Source: Bacteroidota bacterium
Lineage (GTDB): Bacteria > Bacteroidota > Ignavibacteria > Kryptoniales > JAKASW01
Assembly: GCA_021789975.1 (NCBI GenBank)
Contig: JAJYIT010000015.1
Location: 31,367 to 95,366, forward strand
Direction: 5' to 3'
Length of the DNA stretch: 64,000 nucleotides
Below, one piece after another: positions 34,399 through 43,318 of the stretch (the stretch's first letter is position 1; every line of letters starts with the position of its first letter). The translations under genes were made by a program, and so were the position numbers. Under the pieces are notes generated by a model, which was given only the letters and a program-made list of their open reading frames with translations, was not told where the DNA came from and searched no databases.

Positions 34399-35229
34399 CT
34401 ATTCATAGTAACCCACAATTGATTTTTTCACTTCAATGGTTTTCACCCCCTCTACGTGCGACAGTACCGATCTGATGTCGTCTTCCCACATCCGTGCGCC
34501 AACTCTCGGGCACTCGCCCGTGACATACAATGTACCGCTCTCCGCATCCGCGTCGATTTCGACTTCACTTCCTCTTGTTCTTGGCGATTGCCGCAACGAT
34601 ACTTCAGACAACGAAGCCAGATGGAGATTTCTTAACATCTTCGATGATTCAACCGTAGGCTGAAACTCGCTTCGCGAAACTGCATCTGTGATCATTTCTG
34701 CTGCGAGGGTCATGCCGATCCTTTCTATGTTAATAACCACATCGTAGTTCGAAGAATCCTTCCAGTTCACGCCGTAAAGAAAGTGAGACCACTTAAGTCT
34801 TCTTTCATCAATAAGCTTCATATAGGCGACAGCTTCTTCCCTGGATTTTCCACTTTCCTTCATCAAAGTGGAGACTCTGAATTCCTCCGGCGCTGTCAAT
34901 AGAATTCGGAGCACATACGGAATCTTGGTCATGAGAAACTGAGCGAGATGACCATGATAGATGAAATCACCTTTGACGGCAAAATCAAGAAGAGCAGTAC
35001 GAAAGCACACCAGGTACTGTCTCTTGCGATCGCCCATCTTGTCGAGCAGCTTGGGAGATTTTTCGATAAACGAGAGTTCTCCCAATCCTGTTTCCTTGAT
35101 CCCATATTTCTCCGCAGCCCTGAGCACATCTTCGCGTGTGACCACCCGGCAATTCAGCTTTTCAGAAACCTTTCTTGCGAGCATCTCCGTTGCGCTCAGC
35201 GACCCTCTTGAAATTGTAATGATAGACAT
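34399..35229 (-). CDS. Cytidylate-kinase-like protein with C-terminal BON-like domain, paralogue 3
   Basis: Third paralogue, 276 residues, the most divergent. It begins MSIITISRGSLSATEMLARKVSEKLNCR, so the SGGK/SGGQ loop of the other copies is SATE and nucleotide binding may be lost. Shared landmarks remain: YHGHLAQFLMTK, LKWSHFLYGVNWKDSSNYDVVINIERIG. The C-terminal domain is BON-like (VEIDADAESGTLYVTGECPRVGARMWEDDIRSVLSHVEGVKTIEVKK). It lies between the dsrP-linked flavoprotein and qmoA, bridging the dsr and qmo parts. Confidence 0.78.
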   Translation of the reverse strand: MSIITISRGSLSATEMLARKVSEKLNCRVVTREDVLRAAEKYGIKETGLGELSFIEKSPKLLDKMGDRKRQYLVCFRTALLDFAVKGDFIYHGHLAQFLMTKIPYVLRILLTAPEEFRVSTLMKESGKSREEAVAYMKLIDERRLKWSHFLYGVNWKDSSNYDVVINIERIGMTLAAEMITDAVSRSEFQPTVESSKMLRNLHLASLSEVSLRQSPRTRGSEVEIDADAESGTLYVTGECPRVGARMWEDDIRSVLSHVEGVKTIEVKKSIVGYYE

Positions 35230-35264
35230 AATTCCTCCAGTCCTCGATTTCGACTGCCTAAGGT

Positions 35265-36986
35265 TTAGGTTTTGCTTACCAACTGTTCAATTAACTGACC
35301 GGCACTTGCCGCAGCGCAATTTCTAATTGCGTTGTAAAGCAGAATACCACCACCAAGGTAGGACGCATTTCTGAACCCATGATTCAAGAATAATCGTGCT
35401 GCTTCATAACCTCTGGGTCCTTTCGAGCAAACGAAAACGAAATGATCGCTTGAATCGAAATCGTGGAACCGCGATCTGAGTTCACCGAACGGGACATGTA
35501 CACGCTTTCCCGGAAAAGGAAGCGAAGCTGCTTCCGAATTCTCCCTGACATCGACAATCACTCCGCTGAATTGCGAGACAAGAAGTGGGCTGAGATTCGT
35601 AACACCGTCCAGTTCCTGATCGAGCGCCATTAATCCGAGATTGTTGAGCGGCGACACCGGATTGGAATCCGATGGCGAGAATGCGTGTTCGAGTTGAACG
35701 AGATCATACACCTTCTTCCTCTCCGAGAGCAACTCCGCAAAAACGTCGAGATACCTCGCTATCCCGCTCTCTCCGGTCAACTGCAGACCCAGCAATCTCA
35801 TGTCACTCCGATCATACACCAGCTTCCCAAAAATGGGCTTAGCCTCCGGGTTGTATTCAGGTTTGTCCGACCAGCACCCCAGTACACTTGAAGCTTCGAA
35901 TCCAGACTCTTTCGCCAGTTCTTGCGTGAGACCGGCGGCGCAAACTGATTTGCCAAAGATCCTCGCAGAGAATGTTCCCGCTTCTCCTCTGAATGAAACC
36001 TTTCTGCCCATGATGGAATCTGCGGCGAACCGCCCCATCATGTTGGCCCGCGATGAATGCAGGAAAAGACTGGGGGTTCCTGTTACAAGGTTGACGACCT
36101 CGACACAGTCACCAGCAGCCCAGATACCGCTGACATTTGTTTTCAATGATTCATCGACGAGAATTCCGCCGTGCACGCCCGTCTTGATGCCCGCTCTTTT
36201 GGCGAGCTCGGTAGCAGGGTCGACACCCAAGCATTTCAATACATAATCACACTCGATCTGCTGACCGTCTTCTGTTGATACTACAGGCAGACCTTTTGAG
36301 TTGAGTTGAATCCCGGACGCATTAGCCGAAAGCCTAAGGGCGATCCGGTTCGACTTGGTGCCGTTTTGCAGAAAGAGAGATAGTTCAGGATCGAGAACAC
36401 TTGGAAGTATTCTCCCCCGCTTGTCGAGAAGCCTCACTTCTATTCCCCACATTTCAGACAAGGACTCAGATAGTTCACACCCATCACTCCCGGCCCCGAT
36501 TATCACGGCGCTACCGATCTGTCCCTTTTGAGCAAGTTCGCGGAGGCGCACACCATCATCCGGATAATAAAACGATGAAATCAACGGAGACTCTGCACAT
36601 TGGAAGTTTGGTTTCGCCGGTTGTGAGCCCGTCGCGATGAGAAGAGCATCATAGCAGATTTCCATAACTTCACCCGTATGAGTGTTTCTGCATCTGAGCT
36701 TTTTTCCATCTACATGGATTTCCTGCGCCTCCGTATTCACGAAGACAATGACATTCTTGAAATCCCTGAAATACTTCGGATCCCTTTGTACACCAAAGGC
36801 TGTCCTTGAAAGATCATCCGGTTTGTCAATTTCCCCACCCGCATACCCTGCCAGCCCGCAGGTACTGACAGAGACATGGGATCCTTTCTCAATGATAGTA
36901 ACGTTGCATTCCTCTGAAAGGCTCAGTCTCGCAGCCGCACTGCAGCCGGCAGCCATACCACCGACGATAACGATGCTATGCTTCAA
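35265..36986 (-). CDS. CoA-disulfide/persulfide reductase-like flavoprotein with C-terminal rhodanese domain
   Basis: A 573-residue two-domain protein. The N-terminal FAD/NAD(P)-dependent domain starts KHSIVIVGGMAAGCSAAARL and keeps the redox cysteine C43 (VSTCGLAG). The NAD fold is SAVIIGAGSDGCELSESLSEMWG. The C-terminal rhodanese domain has VIVDVREN and active Cys about 520 in FVCSKGPRGYEAARL. Such fusions (CoADR-Rhd, NpsR) reduce CoA- or glutathione-persulfides and polysulfide. The start is TTG 36986, since AGGGAG lies 5 bases upstream and the gene then overlaps dsrP by 11 bases. It is last in the dsrMKJOP run, so a role in sulfane-sulfur handling beside DsrC is likely. Confidence 0.85.
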   Translation of the reverse strand: MKHSIVIVGGMAAGCSAAARLSLSEECNVTIIEKGSHVSVSTCGLAGYAGGEIDKPDDLSRTAFGVQRDPKYFRDFKNVIVFVNTEAQEIHVDGKKLRCRNTHTGEVMEICYDALLIATGSQPAKPNFQCAESPLISSFYYPDDGVRLRELAQKGQIGSAVIIGAGSDGCELSESLSEMWGIEVRLLDKRGRILPSVLDPELSLFLQNGTKSNRIALRLSANASGIQLNSKGLPVVSTEDGQQIECDYVLKCLGVDPATELAKRAGIKTGVHGGILVDESLKTNVSGIWAAGDCVEVVNLVTGTPSLFLHSSRANMMGRFAADSIMGRKVSFRGEAGTFSARIFGKSVCAAGLTQELAKESGFEASSVLGCWSDKPEYNPEAKPIFGKLVYDRSDMRLLGLQLTGESGIARYLDVFAELLSERKKVYDLVQLEHAFSPSDSNPVSPLNNLGLMALDQELDGVTNLSPLLVSQFSGVIVDVRENSEAASLPFPGKRVHVPFGELRSRFHDFDSSDHFVFVCSKGPRGYEAARLFLNHGFRNASYLGGGILLYNAIRNCAAASAGQLIEQLVSKT

Positions 36987-38133
36987 CTTGCTCCCTGATG
37001 GACAGTGCCATCTTGTAGAACATGGTGATGAGGAGAAATCCCAGTGCCCAGATCCCGACCACAATCAAAGCTTCCGGTGCCGTCGGCCAGTACTGGATCA
37101 CTTTGCCGAAAGGCGACGGGATGAATCCGGTTATCACCAATCCCAGTCCTTTGTCGATCCAAATGGACAGAAAGACCATGATGCAGCCGATAAGAAAAGT
37201 CCTGCGATTGTTCCGCGTCTGCGGATTAATGAGGAGAACAAGCGAGCCTATCGCGAGTAAAGCCGATGTCCACATCCACGGGACCAATCTTGCGTGTCCA
37301 TCGAGACCGAAATAGAGATATTGCAAGTGAGCGACATCCTCCGGGATTCCGGCGTAGAACGTCGTGAAAAATTCCATCAAGATAAAGAACACGTTTGCAC
37401 ACATTGCGTACGTGATGATGAGTCCGAGCTTCTTGAGGGCCTCATTTCCGGCGTCAAAGCCGGTAATTCTCTTCATGACGAAGCAGAGAACAACCAGCAA
37501 CGCCGGACCGGCTGAAAATGCCGAAGCAAGGAATCGTGGAGCCATGATGGCAGTCAGCCAGAAAGGTCTCCCACCGAGACCGGAGATGAGAAACGCGGTG
37601 ACGGTGTGGATGCTGATCGCCCACGGGATCGACAGAATGATGATCGGCCTGATCCACTTTGGCGGCGCAATTGACTTGTGTTCCGCGCCAAGAGTTACGC
37701 GAGTAATGATTACATTCAATACCAAATAGCCGCTCAATGCGACAATATCCCAGAACATCATGGAATGGAATGTCGGATAAAGGAACACATTCAAAATCCG
37801 GAATGGTTGACCAAGGTCAACGAAGACGAACAGCATGCACATCACGACCGCAGAGATAGCAAGGAACTCACCCAAAATGGTTATTTTCCCGAAGGCTTTG
37901 TAGTTGTGGAGATAATAAGGGAGAACAACCATGACCGCCGAAGCTGCAACTCCAACCATAAAAGTAAATTGCGCTATGTACAATCCCCAGCTAACATTCC
38001 TGCTCATTCCGGTGATTCCCAGTCCGTAGTTCAGTTGCTTGAAGTAAAAATAGAGACCGACGAGGATAACCGCGCCCAGAAAAGTGAGCCAGATCCAGTA
38101 TCCCCTGCCACCTCTTAATGCGTGTTCTATCAT
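36976..38133 (-). CDS. dsrP: DsrMKJOP complex subunit P (NrfD family)
   Basis: Integral membrane quinone-interacting subunit of DsrMKJOP, 385 residues and about ten helices. Typical segments are GISWGLYIAQF-like (RNVSWGLYIAQFTFMVGVAASAVMVVLPYYLH) and DLGQPFRILNVFLYPTFHSMMFWDIVALSGYL. It follows dsrO by 7 bases, and its stop overlaps the start of the flavoprotein gene. It would exchange electrons between the menaquinone pool and the DsrO/DsrJ side. Confidence 0.93.
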   Translation of the reverse strand: MIEHALRGGRGYWIWLTFLGAVILVGLYFYFKQLNYGLGITGMSRNVSWGLYIAQFTFMVGVAASAVMVVLPYYLHNYKAFGKITILGEFLAISAVVMCMLFVFVDLGQPFRILNVFLYPTFHSMMFWDIVALSGYLVLNVIITRVTLGAEHKSIAPPKWIRPIIILSIPWAISIHTVTAFLISGLGGRPFWLTAIMAPRFLASAFSAGPALLVVLCFVMKRITGFDAGNEALKKLGLIITYAMCANVFFILMEFFTTFYAGIPEDVAHLQYLYFGLDGHARLVPWMWTSALLAIGSLVLLINPQTRNNRRTFLIGCIMVFLSIWIDKGLGLVITGFIPSPFGKVIQYWPTAPEALIVVGIWALGFLLITMFYKMALSIREQVEA

Positions 38134-38140
38134 GGTTCCC

Positions 38141-38944
38141 TCATACCAGATAATAGACTTCCGGGCTTGTTCCCAACCCCGGTTTTCGTCTCACAGAAAA
38201 ATTGTCTTTGAGAAGCTGCCTCACATCCGAATTGGGGTCGTTGAGGTTGCCGAAGGTCATCGCCTTTACCGGGCACGCTTCGACGCAGAGCGGCAATAGA
38301 CCCTGGTCCACTCTTTCGTCGCACCAGGTACATTTCTCGACAACGCCTTTCATTCTGGTAGGATAGTCGGGATTGATATCATTGATGAATGGCCTCGGGT
38401 CCCGCCAGTTAAAACTTCGCGAGCCGTACGGACAGGCTGCCATGCAGTACCTGCATCCAATGCATCGGTGCCAATCCATCATCACAATCCCTTCAGTACG
38501 CTGGTAGGTGGCCTGAGTCGGACACACCTCCACACATGGCGGATCGTTGCAGTTATTGCAGAACACAGGAATCTTCTTATTGCTAAATTGATCCGTCAGA
38601 TAAAAGTTTTCCTGGTCTAGAAATGCGTTTTCATAGGGTTCTTTCCAGATCCACTTTACCTCATCTTTCGAATCACCGAAGTCGGGAATGTTGTGAGTTT
38701 TGTCGCATGCCTCTATACATTTGGTACAACCCAGCTGGGAGACACATTTTCTCAAATCTAATACCATCGCCAGCCGGACCGGTTGAGCTGTTTTTTTCCT
38801 GCTCAGTCTTTTTCCTGCACCGACTGCCTTTGAAAGAATTCTTGCGGTCGAAGTATCAGCATGAGCGCTGATAAACCTTTCGGCCGTTGCCCCGATCGCA
38901 GTGGCTCCGACCAATTTCAGAAGTGTTCTTCTACTTATGCTCAT
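38141..38944 (-). CDS. dsrO: DsrMKJOP complex subunit O (periplasmic ferredoxin-like)
   Basis: Periplasmic Fe-S subunit, 267 residues. The N-terminus is a Tat signal (SRRTLLKLVG, helix, then SAHA). Cluster motifs are CVSQLGCTKCIEACDK, CNNCNDPPCVEVCP, CIGCRYCMAACPYGSR and CTWCDERVDQGLLPLCVEACP, as in NrfC/DmsB-type proteins with up to four [4Fe-4S] clusters. It overlaps dsrJ by 4 bases. It would connect DsrP with DsrJ. Confidence 0.94.
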   Translation of the reverse strand: MSISRRTLLKLVGATAIGATAERFISAHADTSTARILSKAVGAGKRLSRKKTAQPVRLAMVLDLRKCVSQLGCTKCIEACDKTHNIPDFGDSKDEVKWIWKEPYENAFLDQENFYLTDQFSNKKIPVFCNNCNDPPCVEVCPTQATYQRTEGIVMMDWHRCIGCRYCMAACPYGSRSFNWRDPRPFINDINPDYPTRMKGVVEKCTWCDERVDQGLLPLCVEACPVKAMTFGNLNDPNSDVRQLLKDNFSVRRKPGLGTSPEVYYLV

Positions 38945-39441
38945 TTGATCCTGTCCCGCCGAATCGTTCTATGCAAGAATACGGGAGACCGTGAAGCGCC
39001 ATCTTGATTTTCGGGTTCAGGATTTAGGATTTGAGCGACTCTTGAACCCTCAGATCCCGTATTTGGCTTGTTGTGGCAATCCCAACAATACAGGTTAACT
39101 CCGATATAATTGTGGCACTGGTCGCAAAACTGCGATGTGTTCGGATGACAACCGAGGCAGGTTTTAGTAAATCTCATCTCGAATTTTCTGCCGGTGCTCG
39201 ATGTGTAGTATGTCTGACCATCCCTCACGACCGCAAACCTCCATTCGTCCAGCATAACCATGTGGTCACATCGCATATACTCGGAGTCGGCGCAACATTG
39301 CTGTTCGTTGGGGGCCGTCGGCAGAACTATGTCCGGTCTCTTCAATGCTTTGCCGTTGCTGAGGTTGTACCAGAATGGAGAAGTGAATAGCGCAGCGAAG
39401 ACAACCAAGCCGGTAACTATTTTGCCAGTATCATACATCAT
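38941..39441 (-). CDS. dsrJ: DsrMKJOP complex subunit J (triheme cytochrome c)
   Basis: Periplasmic triheme cytochrome, 166 residues from ATG 39441, which follows AAGGATGG. An in-frame upstream start at 39666 would overlap dsrK and is rejected. An N-terminal membrane helix or signal (GKIVTGLVVFAALFTSPFW) is followed by three haem sites: CLGCH, CDQCH and CWDCH, closely spaced as in known DsrJ. The tail of about 45 residues after the last haem (NTGSEGSRVAQILNPEPENQ) is not typical and may be disordered. It overlaps dsrO. Confidence 0.92.
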   Translation of the reverse strand: MMYDTGKIVTGLVVFAALFTSPFWYNLSNGKALKRPDIVLPTAPNEQQCCADSEYMRCDHMVMLDEWRFAVVRDGQTYYTSSTGRKFEMRFTKTCLGCHPNTSQFCDQCHNYIGVNLYCWDCHNKPNTGSEGSRVAQILNPEPENQDGASRSPVFLHRTIRRDRIK

Positions 39442-39542
39442 TCCATCCTTCAAAGTTCCCGTATAGCTGTTGAAGGAATACTGGAGCATCGGAATGCTGG
39501 AATATACTCTCAACGGTCCCACACCAACATTCCAAAATCCCT
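39442..39542. repeat. Degenerate spacer repeat, copy C (dsrK-dsrJ gap)
   Basis: The 101-base gap between dsrK and dsrJ holds two imperfect direct repeats on the plus strand near 39475-39505, GGAATACTGGAGCAT and GGAATGCTGGAATAT (12 of 15 positions alike), and further CATTCCA words. No gene or terminator is evident. It interrupts an otherwise tightly packed dsrMKJOP run. Confidence 0.4.
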
Positions 39543-41153
39543 CTATTCCATTTTTCCATCGAGTGGTTCTCCTCTCAGGTTGGTTGTCCTTTCCTTCTCG
39601 CCTTTCATCACCAGCGCATTCCCCACGAGTTCGTGAACGCCTCCGACCTCGACACCTCCAACCCAATATTCCATCAGCGGCGGCAGGGTTGCTTTGTCGA
39701 TCGCGCAGATGCAGCCGAGATAATTCACACCGTGCTTTTCTTTCACATACTTCACCGCATTCGCCCGCGGCATCCCGCCTCTCATTCTCATCTCCAGATT
39801 CTCATCGGTCCCGAGTCCCGCACCGCTTCCGCAGCAAAAAGTCTGCTCTTTGATCGTGTTCTCCGGCATTTCGTAGAAATGGTTGCAGGCATTTTTAATT
39901 ATGTATCGAGGCTCTTCGATCAGGCCGAGCGCCCGCGCCGGATTGCAGGAATCGTGAAACGTGACTTTCCAGTTATCGTTCCGGCTTTTGTCCAGTGTTA
40001 TCTTGCCGTTCTTTATCAGATCGGCCGTGAACTCGCAAATGTGTACCATCTTAGTCGATGTAGTGTTCTCGAATTTTGTCCCTGTAACCGGAGAGACGGG
40101 CTCCTCCAGGAAATCCGCCGGCCCGTTCAGCGTGTCCATGTACTGGTGCACTATTCTCCACATGTGACCGCATTCGCCGCCTAAGATCCATTTCACTCCA
40201 AGTCGTTTTGCTTCAGCGTACATTTTCGCATTCAGGCTCTTCATTAGGTCATGCGAGATAAACGAACCGAAGTTCCCGCCTTCGGAAGCGTAAGTGCTCC
40301 AGGTGTAATCCAGACCTATTTCATGGAACAGCGCCAGATAGCCAAGAAGCGTGTAGTAATGAGGTGTCCCGAAGTAATCCGCCGAAGGAGTGATGAAAAG
40401 AATTTCCGCGCCTTTCTTGTTTATCGGCGCCTCGACCTTTATTCCGGTAATCGATTCCAACTCATCTACCGCAAAGTCTATGCTGTCTTTGAATCCATGT
40501 GGTTGAATGCCGAGGTGATTGCCTGTCCTGAAGCTGTTTGCAACCGGAGTAACTATCCAATCGATATTGACTCCAACCAGGTTCATTAGCTCACGGACCA
40601 ACAATGTTATTTCAGCGGTGTCGATCCCATACGGGCAAAACACGGAGCAACGGCGGCATTGAGTGCATTGATAAAAATAGTAGAACCATTCTTTCAAAAC
40701 GTCGATAGTCAGCTCACGCGCGCCGGCGAACTTGCCTAATATCTTACCCGCAAGAGTAAAATCATGCCTGTAGACCGATCTCAAAAGTTCCGCCCGCATA
40801 ACCGGCATATTTTTCGGATCACCTGAGCCAATGAAGTAGTGGCATTTGTCGGCACAAGCACCACAACGAACGCAGATGTCCATAAACACCCGGAGTGACC
40901 TGAACCTGTTGAGCCTGTCCCGCAACCCTTCAAGAATAATTTCCTTCCAATTTTCGGGAAGCTGCCAGTCCGGGTCCGTCGGCTGCCATTTTCTCGGGTT
41001 AGGTAGCTGCAGATATTCCACACTCTTCGGAACTCCGCTATGGCTGAACCTGCCAGGTTTCATCTCGACCTTCTGGTCCATCCAATTCCGGTTTGGAGTT
41101 TTGTACTTGATTGTCTCTGCCAGCTCTTCGGGCTTCAATTTAGACTCAGACAT
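39543..41153 (-). CDS. dsrK: DsrMKJOP complex subunit K (CCG-domain Fe-S protein)
   Basis: Cytoplasmic HdrD-like catalytic subunit thought to reduce the DsrC trisulfide. 536 residues. Two [4Fe-4S] sets are CVRCGACADKCHY (about 92-104) and CTQCRRCSVFCPYG (about 167-180). The CCG regions that hold the special cluster are HDSCNPARALG, FCCGSGAGLGTDEN and GCICAIDKA. It starts 3 bases after dsrM ends. The C-terminal extension after ELVGNALVMKG is slightly longer than usual. Confidence 0.95.
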   Translation of the reverse strand: MSESKLKPEELAETIKYKTPNRNWMDQKVEMKPGRFSHSGVPKSVEYLQLPNPRKWQPTDPDWQLPENWKEIILEGLRDRLNRFRSLRVFMDICVRCGACADKCHYFIGSGDPKNMPVMRAELLRSVYRHDFTLAGKILGKFAGARELTIDVLKEWFYYFYQCTQCRRCSVFCPYGIDTAEITLLVRELMNLVGVNIDWIVTPVANSFRTGNHLGIQPHGFKDSIDFAVDELESITGIKVEAPINKKGAEILFITPSADYFGTPHYYTLLGYLALFHEIGLDYTWSTYASEGGNFGSFISHDLMKSLNAKMYAEAKRLGVKWILGGECGHMWRIVHQYMDTLNGPADFLEEPVSPVTGTKFENTTSTKMVHICEFTADLIKNGKITLDKSRNDNWKVTFHDSCNPARALGLIEEPRYIIKNACNHFYEMPENTIKEQTFCCGSGAGLGTDENLEMRMRGGMPRANAVKYVKEKHGVNYLGCICAIDKATLPPLMEYWVGGVEVGGVHELVGNALVMKGEKERTTNLRGEPLDGKME

Positions 41154-41155
41154 CT

Positions 41156-42148
41156 CTATTCCTTATCTAAGGGCAATCCGGCAGCTTTCATCCTATCTCT
41201 AAACTCATCTTCGTACTCCTCATAGGTGTGAACTCTGACCGGATGGTTCCACGGATTCACGTGCCTCTTCATACGGCTGTTGTTTGCAAGGTTCCTGGTT
41301 GGCGAAAGGAAAATCCCCGGCATGTGCATAAGCTTGCTGAACGGGAAGTATGCAAGGAGGACACACACAAGAAACAGATGCGCGTAGAATAAAACTCCGA
41401 CGTCCCGTGGTATGAAAGGATGGAAGGTGAATAAACCAATCGCCAGTTCCTTCACACTTACAATATCCACTCTGAGAAAATACCTCATCAGGATTCCAGT
41501 CACCGCAATACTCAGGATCAGCAGGAGTGGGAAATAATCTGATGCAAGAGAGATATACCTGAGCCGCGAGTCATAAAGCCGTCGGAGGAAGAGAAAAAGC
41601 AGGGCGGCGACGATGAGACCATCGGTAACATAGATGCCCGGCAGCCCCACCTGGAAGAAGCCATCAACATTCTGGAGTGCAAGAACAAATTGGGGAATGG
41701 GTTGCATAAAGAGCCTGAGATGCCTCAGGACTATGACCAGCATTGAATAGTGAAAGACAATCGCACCCAGCCACAAATATTTGCTGCTGCCATAAACCAG
41801 TTTCGGCCCGCTCTTCATTTCCATTTTCGTGTTTCTGAATAGCGAGCGAAACAACAATATCTCCATAGCCATTCTGCCGACAACGCCAGGCGAACTATGC
41901 GGACTGTCGATCTTGCTGCTCTTGATCCACGAAAGCGATTTCTGCTGCCCGGTGACTGTGGGGATGTGGAAAGGGACAGGAGAGCGCGCCCACTTCAAAA
42001 CACGGTAGATAATCCCCAGGAGGAAAACAGTGATCGCGGCATAAGGAAAAACAACCCCAAACAGGAAATCTAATCCTGGTACGGCCGCTCCGAAGAGAGC
42101 TACGACGATGATTACAAGAATCGCAAGAAATGGTAGAAGAAGTATCAT
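41156..42148 (-). CDS. dsrM: DsrMKJOP complex subunit M (cytochrome b, NarI-like)
   Basis: Integral membrane dihaem-b subunit, 330 residues. Helices lie near 2-22, 28-46, 119-140, 160-185, 200-222 and 235-262, with His residues in FHYSMLVIVLRHLR and LFYAHLFLVCVLLAYFPFSKLMHMPG for haem. The end VRVHTYEEYEDEFRDRM is typical of DsrM. It overlaps the upstream RsbRD-like gene by 4 bases (ATGA) and precedes dsrK. It links the menaquinone pool to DsrK. Confidence 0.94.
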   Translation of the reverse strand: MILLLPFLAILVIIVVALFGAAVPGLDFLFGVVFPYAAITVFLLGIIYRVLKWARSPVPFHIPTVTGQQKSLSWIKSSKIDSPHSSPGVVGRMAMEILLFRSLFRNTKMEMKSGPKLVYGSSKYLWLGAIVFHYSMLVIVLRHLRLFMQPIPQFVLALQNVDGFFQVGLPGIYVTDGLIVAALLFLFLRRLYDSRLRYISLASDYFPLLLILSIAVTGILMRYFLRVDIVSVKELAIGLFTFHPFIPRDVGVLFYAHLFLVCVLLAYFPFSKLMHMPGIFLSPTRNLANNSRMKRHVNPWNHPVRVHTYEEYEDEFRDRMKAAGLPLDKE

Positions 42149-42651
42149 GATTGTCTCTCACTCAATGCCAGCAGCGACCTTGCCTTTACTTCATCGATCC
42201 GGATCCGAGAGAGCTTTTCACGTGCTTCCATGTATAGATCAATTGCAACCAGTGCCATGCTGTCGATCCGTGACTCGAAGTTCAGCAATTCATCCTGAAA
42301 AGATGCTTGCCCCTTCCCGGTCATCTCCTGAGCAGTGATTTCGCGTAGCACTCTCTTCAGCATGAAGACAAACCCGACAGCTTCGGATGGAGCAAAATCC
42401 TGGACGGCCCTCATTCTAAGGAAGTCATCGAGCGAAGCCCTGATTTTTTCTACGTCGTTGCCATGGACCAATTCATCGAAGAGCTTTTCAGAACTACTCC
42501 GGACAGCATGCCCTATAGGGTTTGCAAACCTGTCTTTCTGTGAACTCAAGAATTTCAGACTCTCATGTGGATAAGTGGATAGGATTGCTTCCGCCCATTT
42601 ATCGACTATGATATTCTTCCTGGCAGCTAATATTTCCGGCAAGGTATTCAT
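42145..42651 (-). CDS. RsbRD N-terminal-like helical protein preceding dsrM
   Basis: A 168-residue soluble, all-helical protein resembling the RsbRD N-terminal sensor domain: ILAARKNIIVDKWAEAILSTYP, FANPIGHAVRSSSEKLFDELVHG, LDDFLRMRAVQDFAPSEAVGFVFMLKRVLRE. No STAS or kinase output domain is attached. It overlaps dsrM by 4 bases, so it is made with the complex. A sensory or assembly role for DsrMK is possible; its function is not established. Confidence 0.78.
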   Translation of the reverse strand: MNTLPEILAARKNIIVDKWAEAILSTYPHESLKFLSSQKDRFANPIGHAVRSSSEKLFDELVHGNDVEKIRASLDDFLRMRAVQDFAPSEAVGFVFMLKRVLREITAQEMTGKGQASFQDELLNFESRIDSMALVAIDLYMEAREKLSRIRIDEVKARSLLALSERQS

Positions 42652-42839
42652 CGGAGTTCGTATTGTTATGAGAGTGCCGCCGGCGACCTGAGTGCGGCAA
42701 CACTAAAGGTTGAACGTTACGGCCCATACTATGACCTCCCGCGAACCATTTCATGAGAGAAGAAGATGCGGGGTCCATGACGCAGTCGAGGTCCCGCGGC
42801 CAAACCTGCAAGAGGTCGCCTATCTGGCCGATCTCCGGC

Positions 42840-43157
42840 TTAAACGCAGCCGGTGGGTTTTGCCAGACCTGCGACTTTGCAGGCTCCCTTTGCTGGGCCT
42901 GAAGGATACAGGTCGTAGATTTCTTTCAGCGAAAACCCCGTCTCCTTGCAAACCTTGCGGATCATCGGCGCGATCCCGTACTTCTTGTAGTAGTCTCGGA
43001 GGTAGTTAACCACTTTCCAGTGCGCTTCCGTCATTTCATTTACATCTTCAGTTGTCGCCAGCGCCTTGGCAACATCCTCGTTCCACTCTTCCGGCTTTTG
43101 CATGAAGCCGTCTTCATCGACATCGATCTTGATGTTTCCATACTCAAAAATCGGCAT
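42840..43157 (-). CDS. dsrC: Sulfur-carrier protein DsrC (TusE/DsrC family)
   Basis: Co-substrate of DsrAB: its C-terminal arm receives the sulfite sulfur as a trisulfide. From ATG 43157 the protein is 105 residues, the canonical length; an upstream in-frame TTG at 43169 is less likely. Both redox cysteines are present in the flexible arm: C93 (GPAKGACKVAG) and C104 (KPTGCV, penultimate). It therefore belongs to true DsrC and not to the single-Cys TusE-like set. It lies between dsrL and the RsbRD-like/dsrM run. Confidence 0.97.
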   Translation of the reverse strand: MPIFEYGNIKIDVDEDGFMQKPEEWNEDVAKALATTEDVNEMTEAHWKVVNYLRDYYKKYGIAPMIRKVCKETGFSLKEIYDLYPSGPAKGACKVAGLAKPTGCV

Positions 43158-43318
43158 GGCAGTTTCCAATCATTTGTTTTTTAATATTTCGTACAGTCCC
43201 ATAAGTTCATTGGGAATATGAACATCTGACTTGAAGGAATAGTGAATTAATGGAAACGGGATTTCGGCATTTGCCTGCCCTCGCGACCAATACTCCAAGA
43301 TTCCGTAGTTTCATTTTG

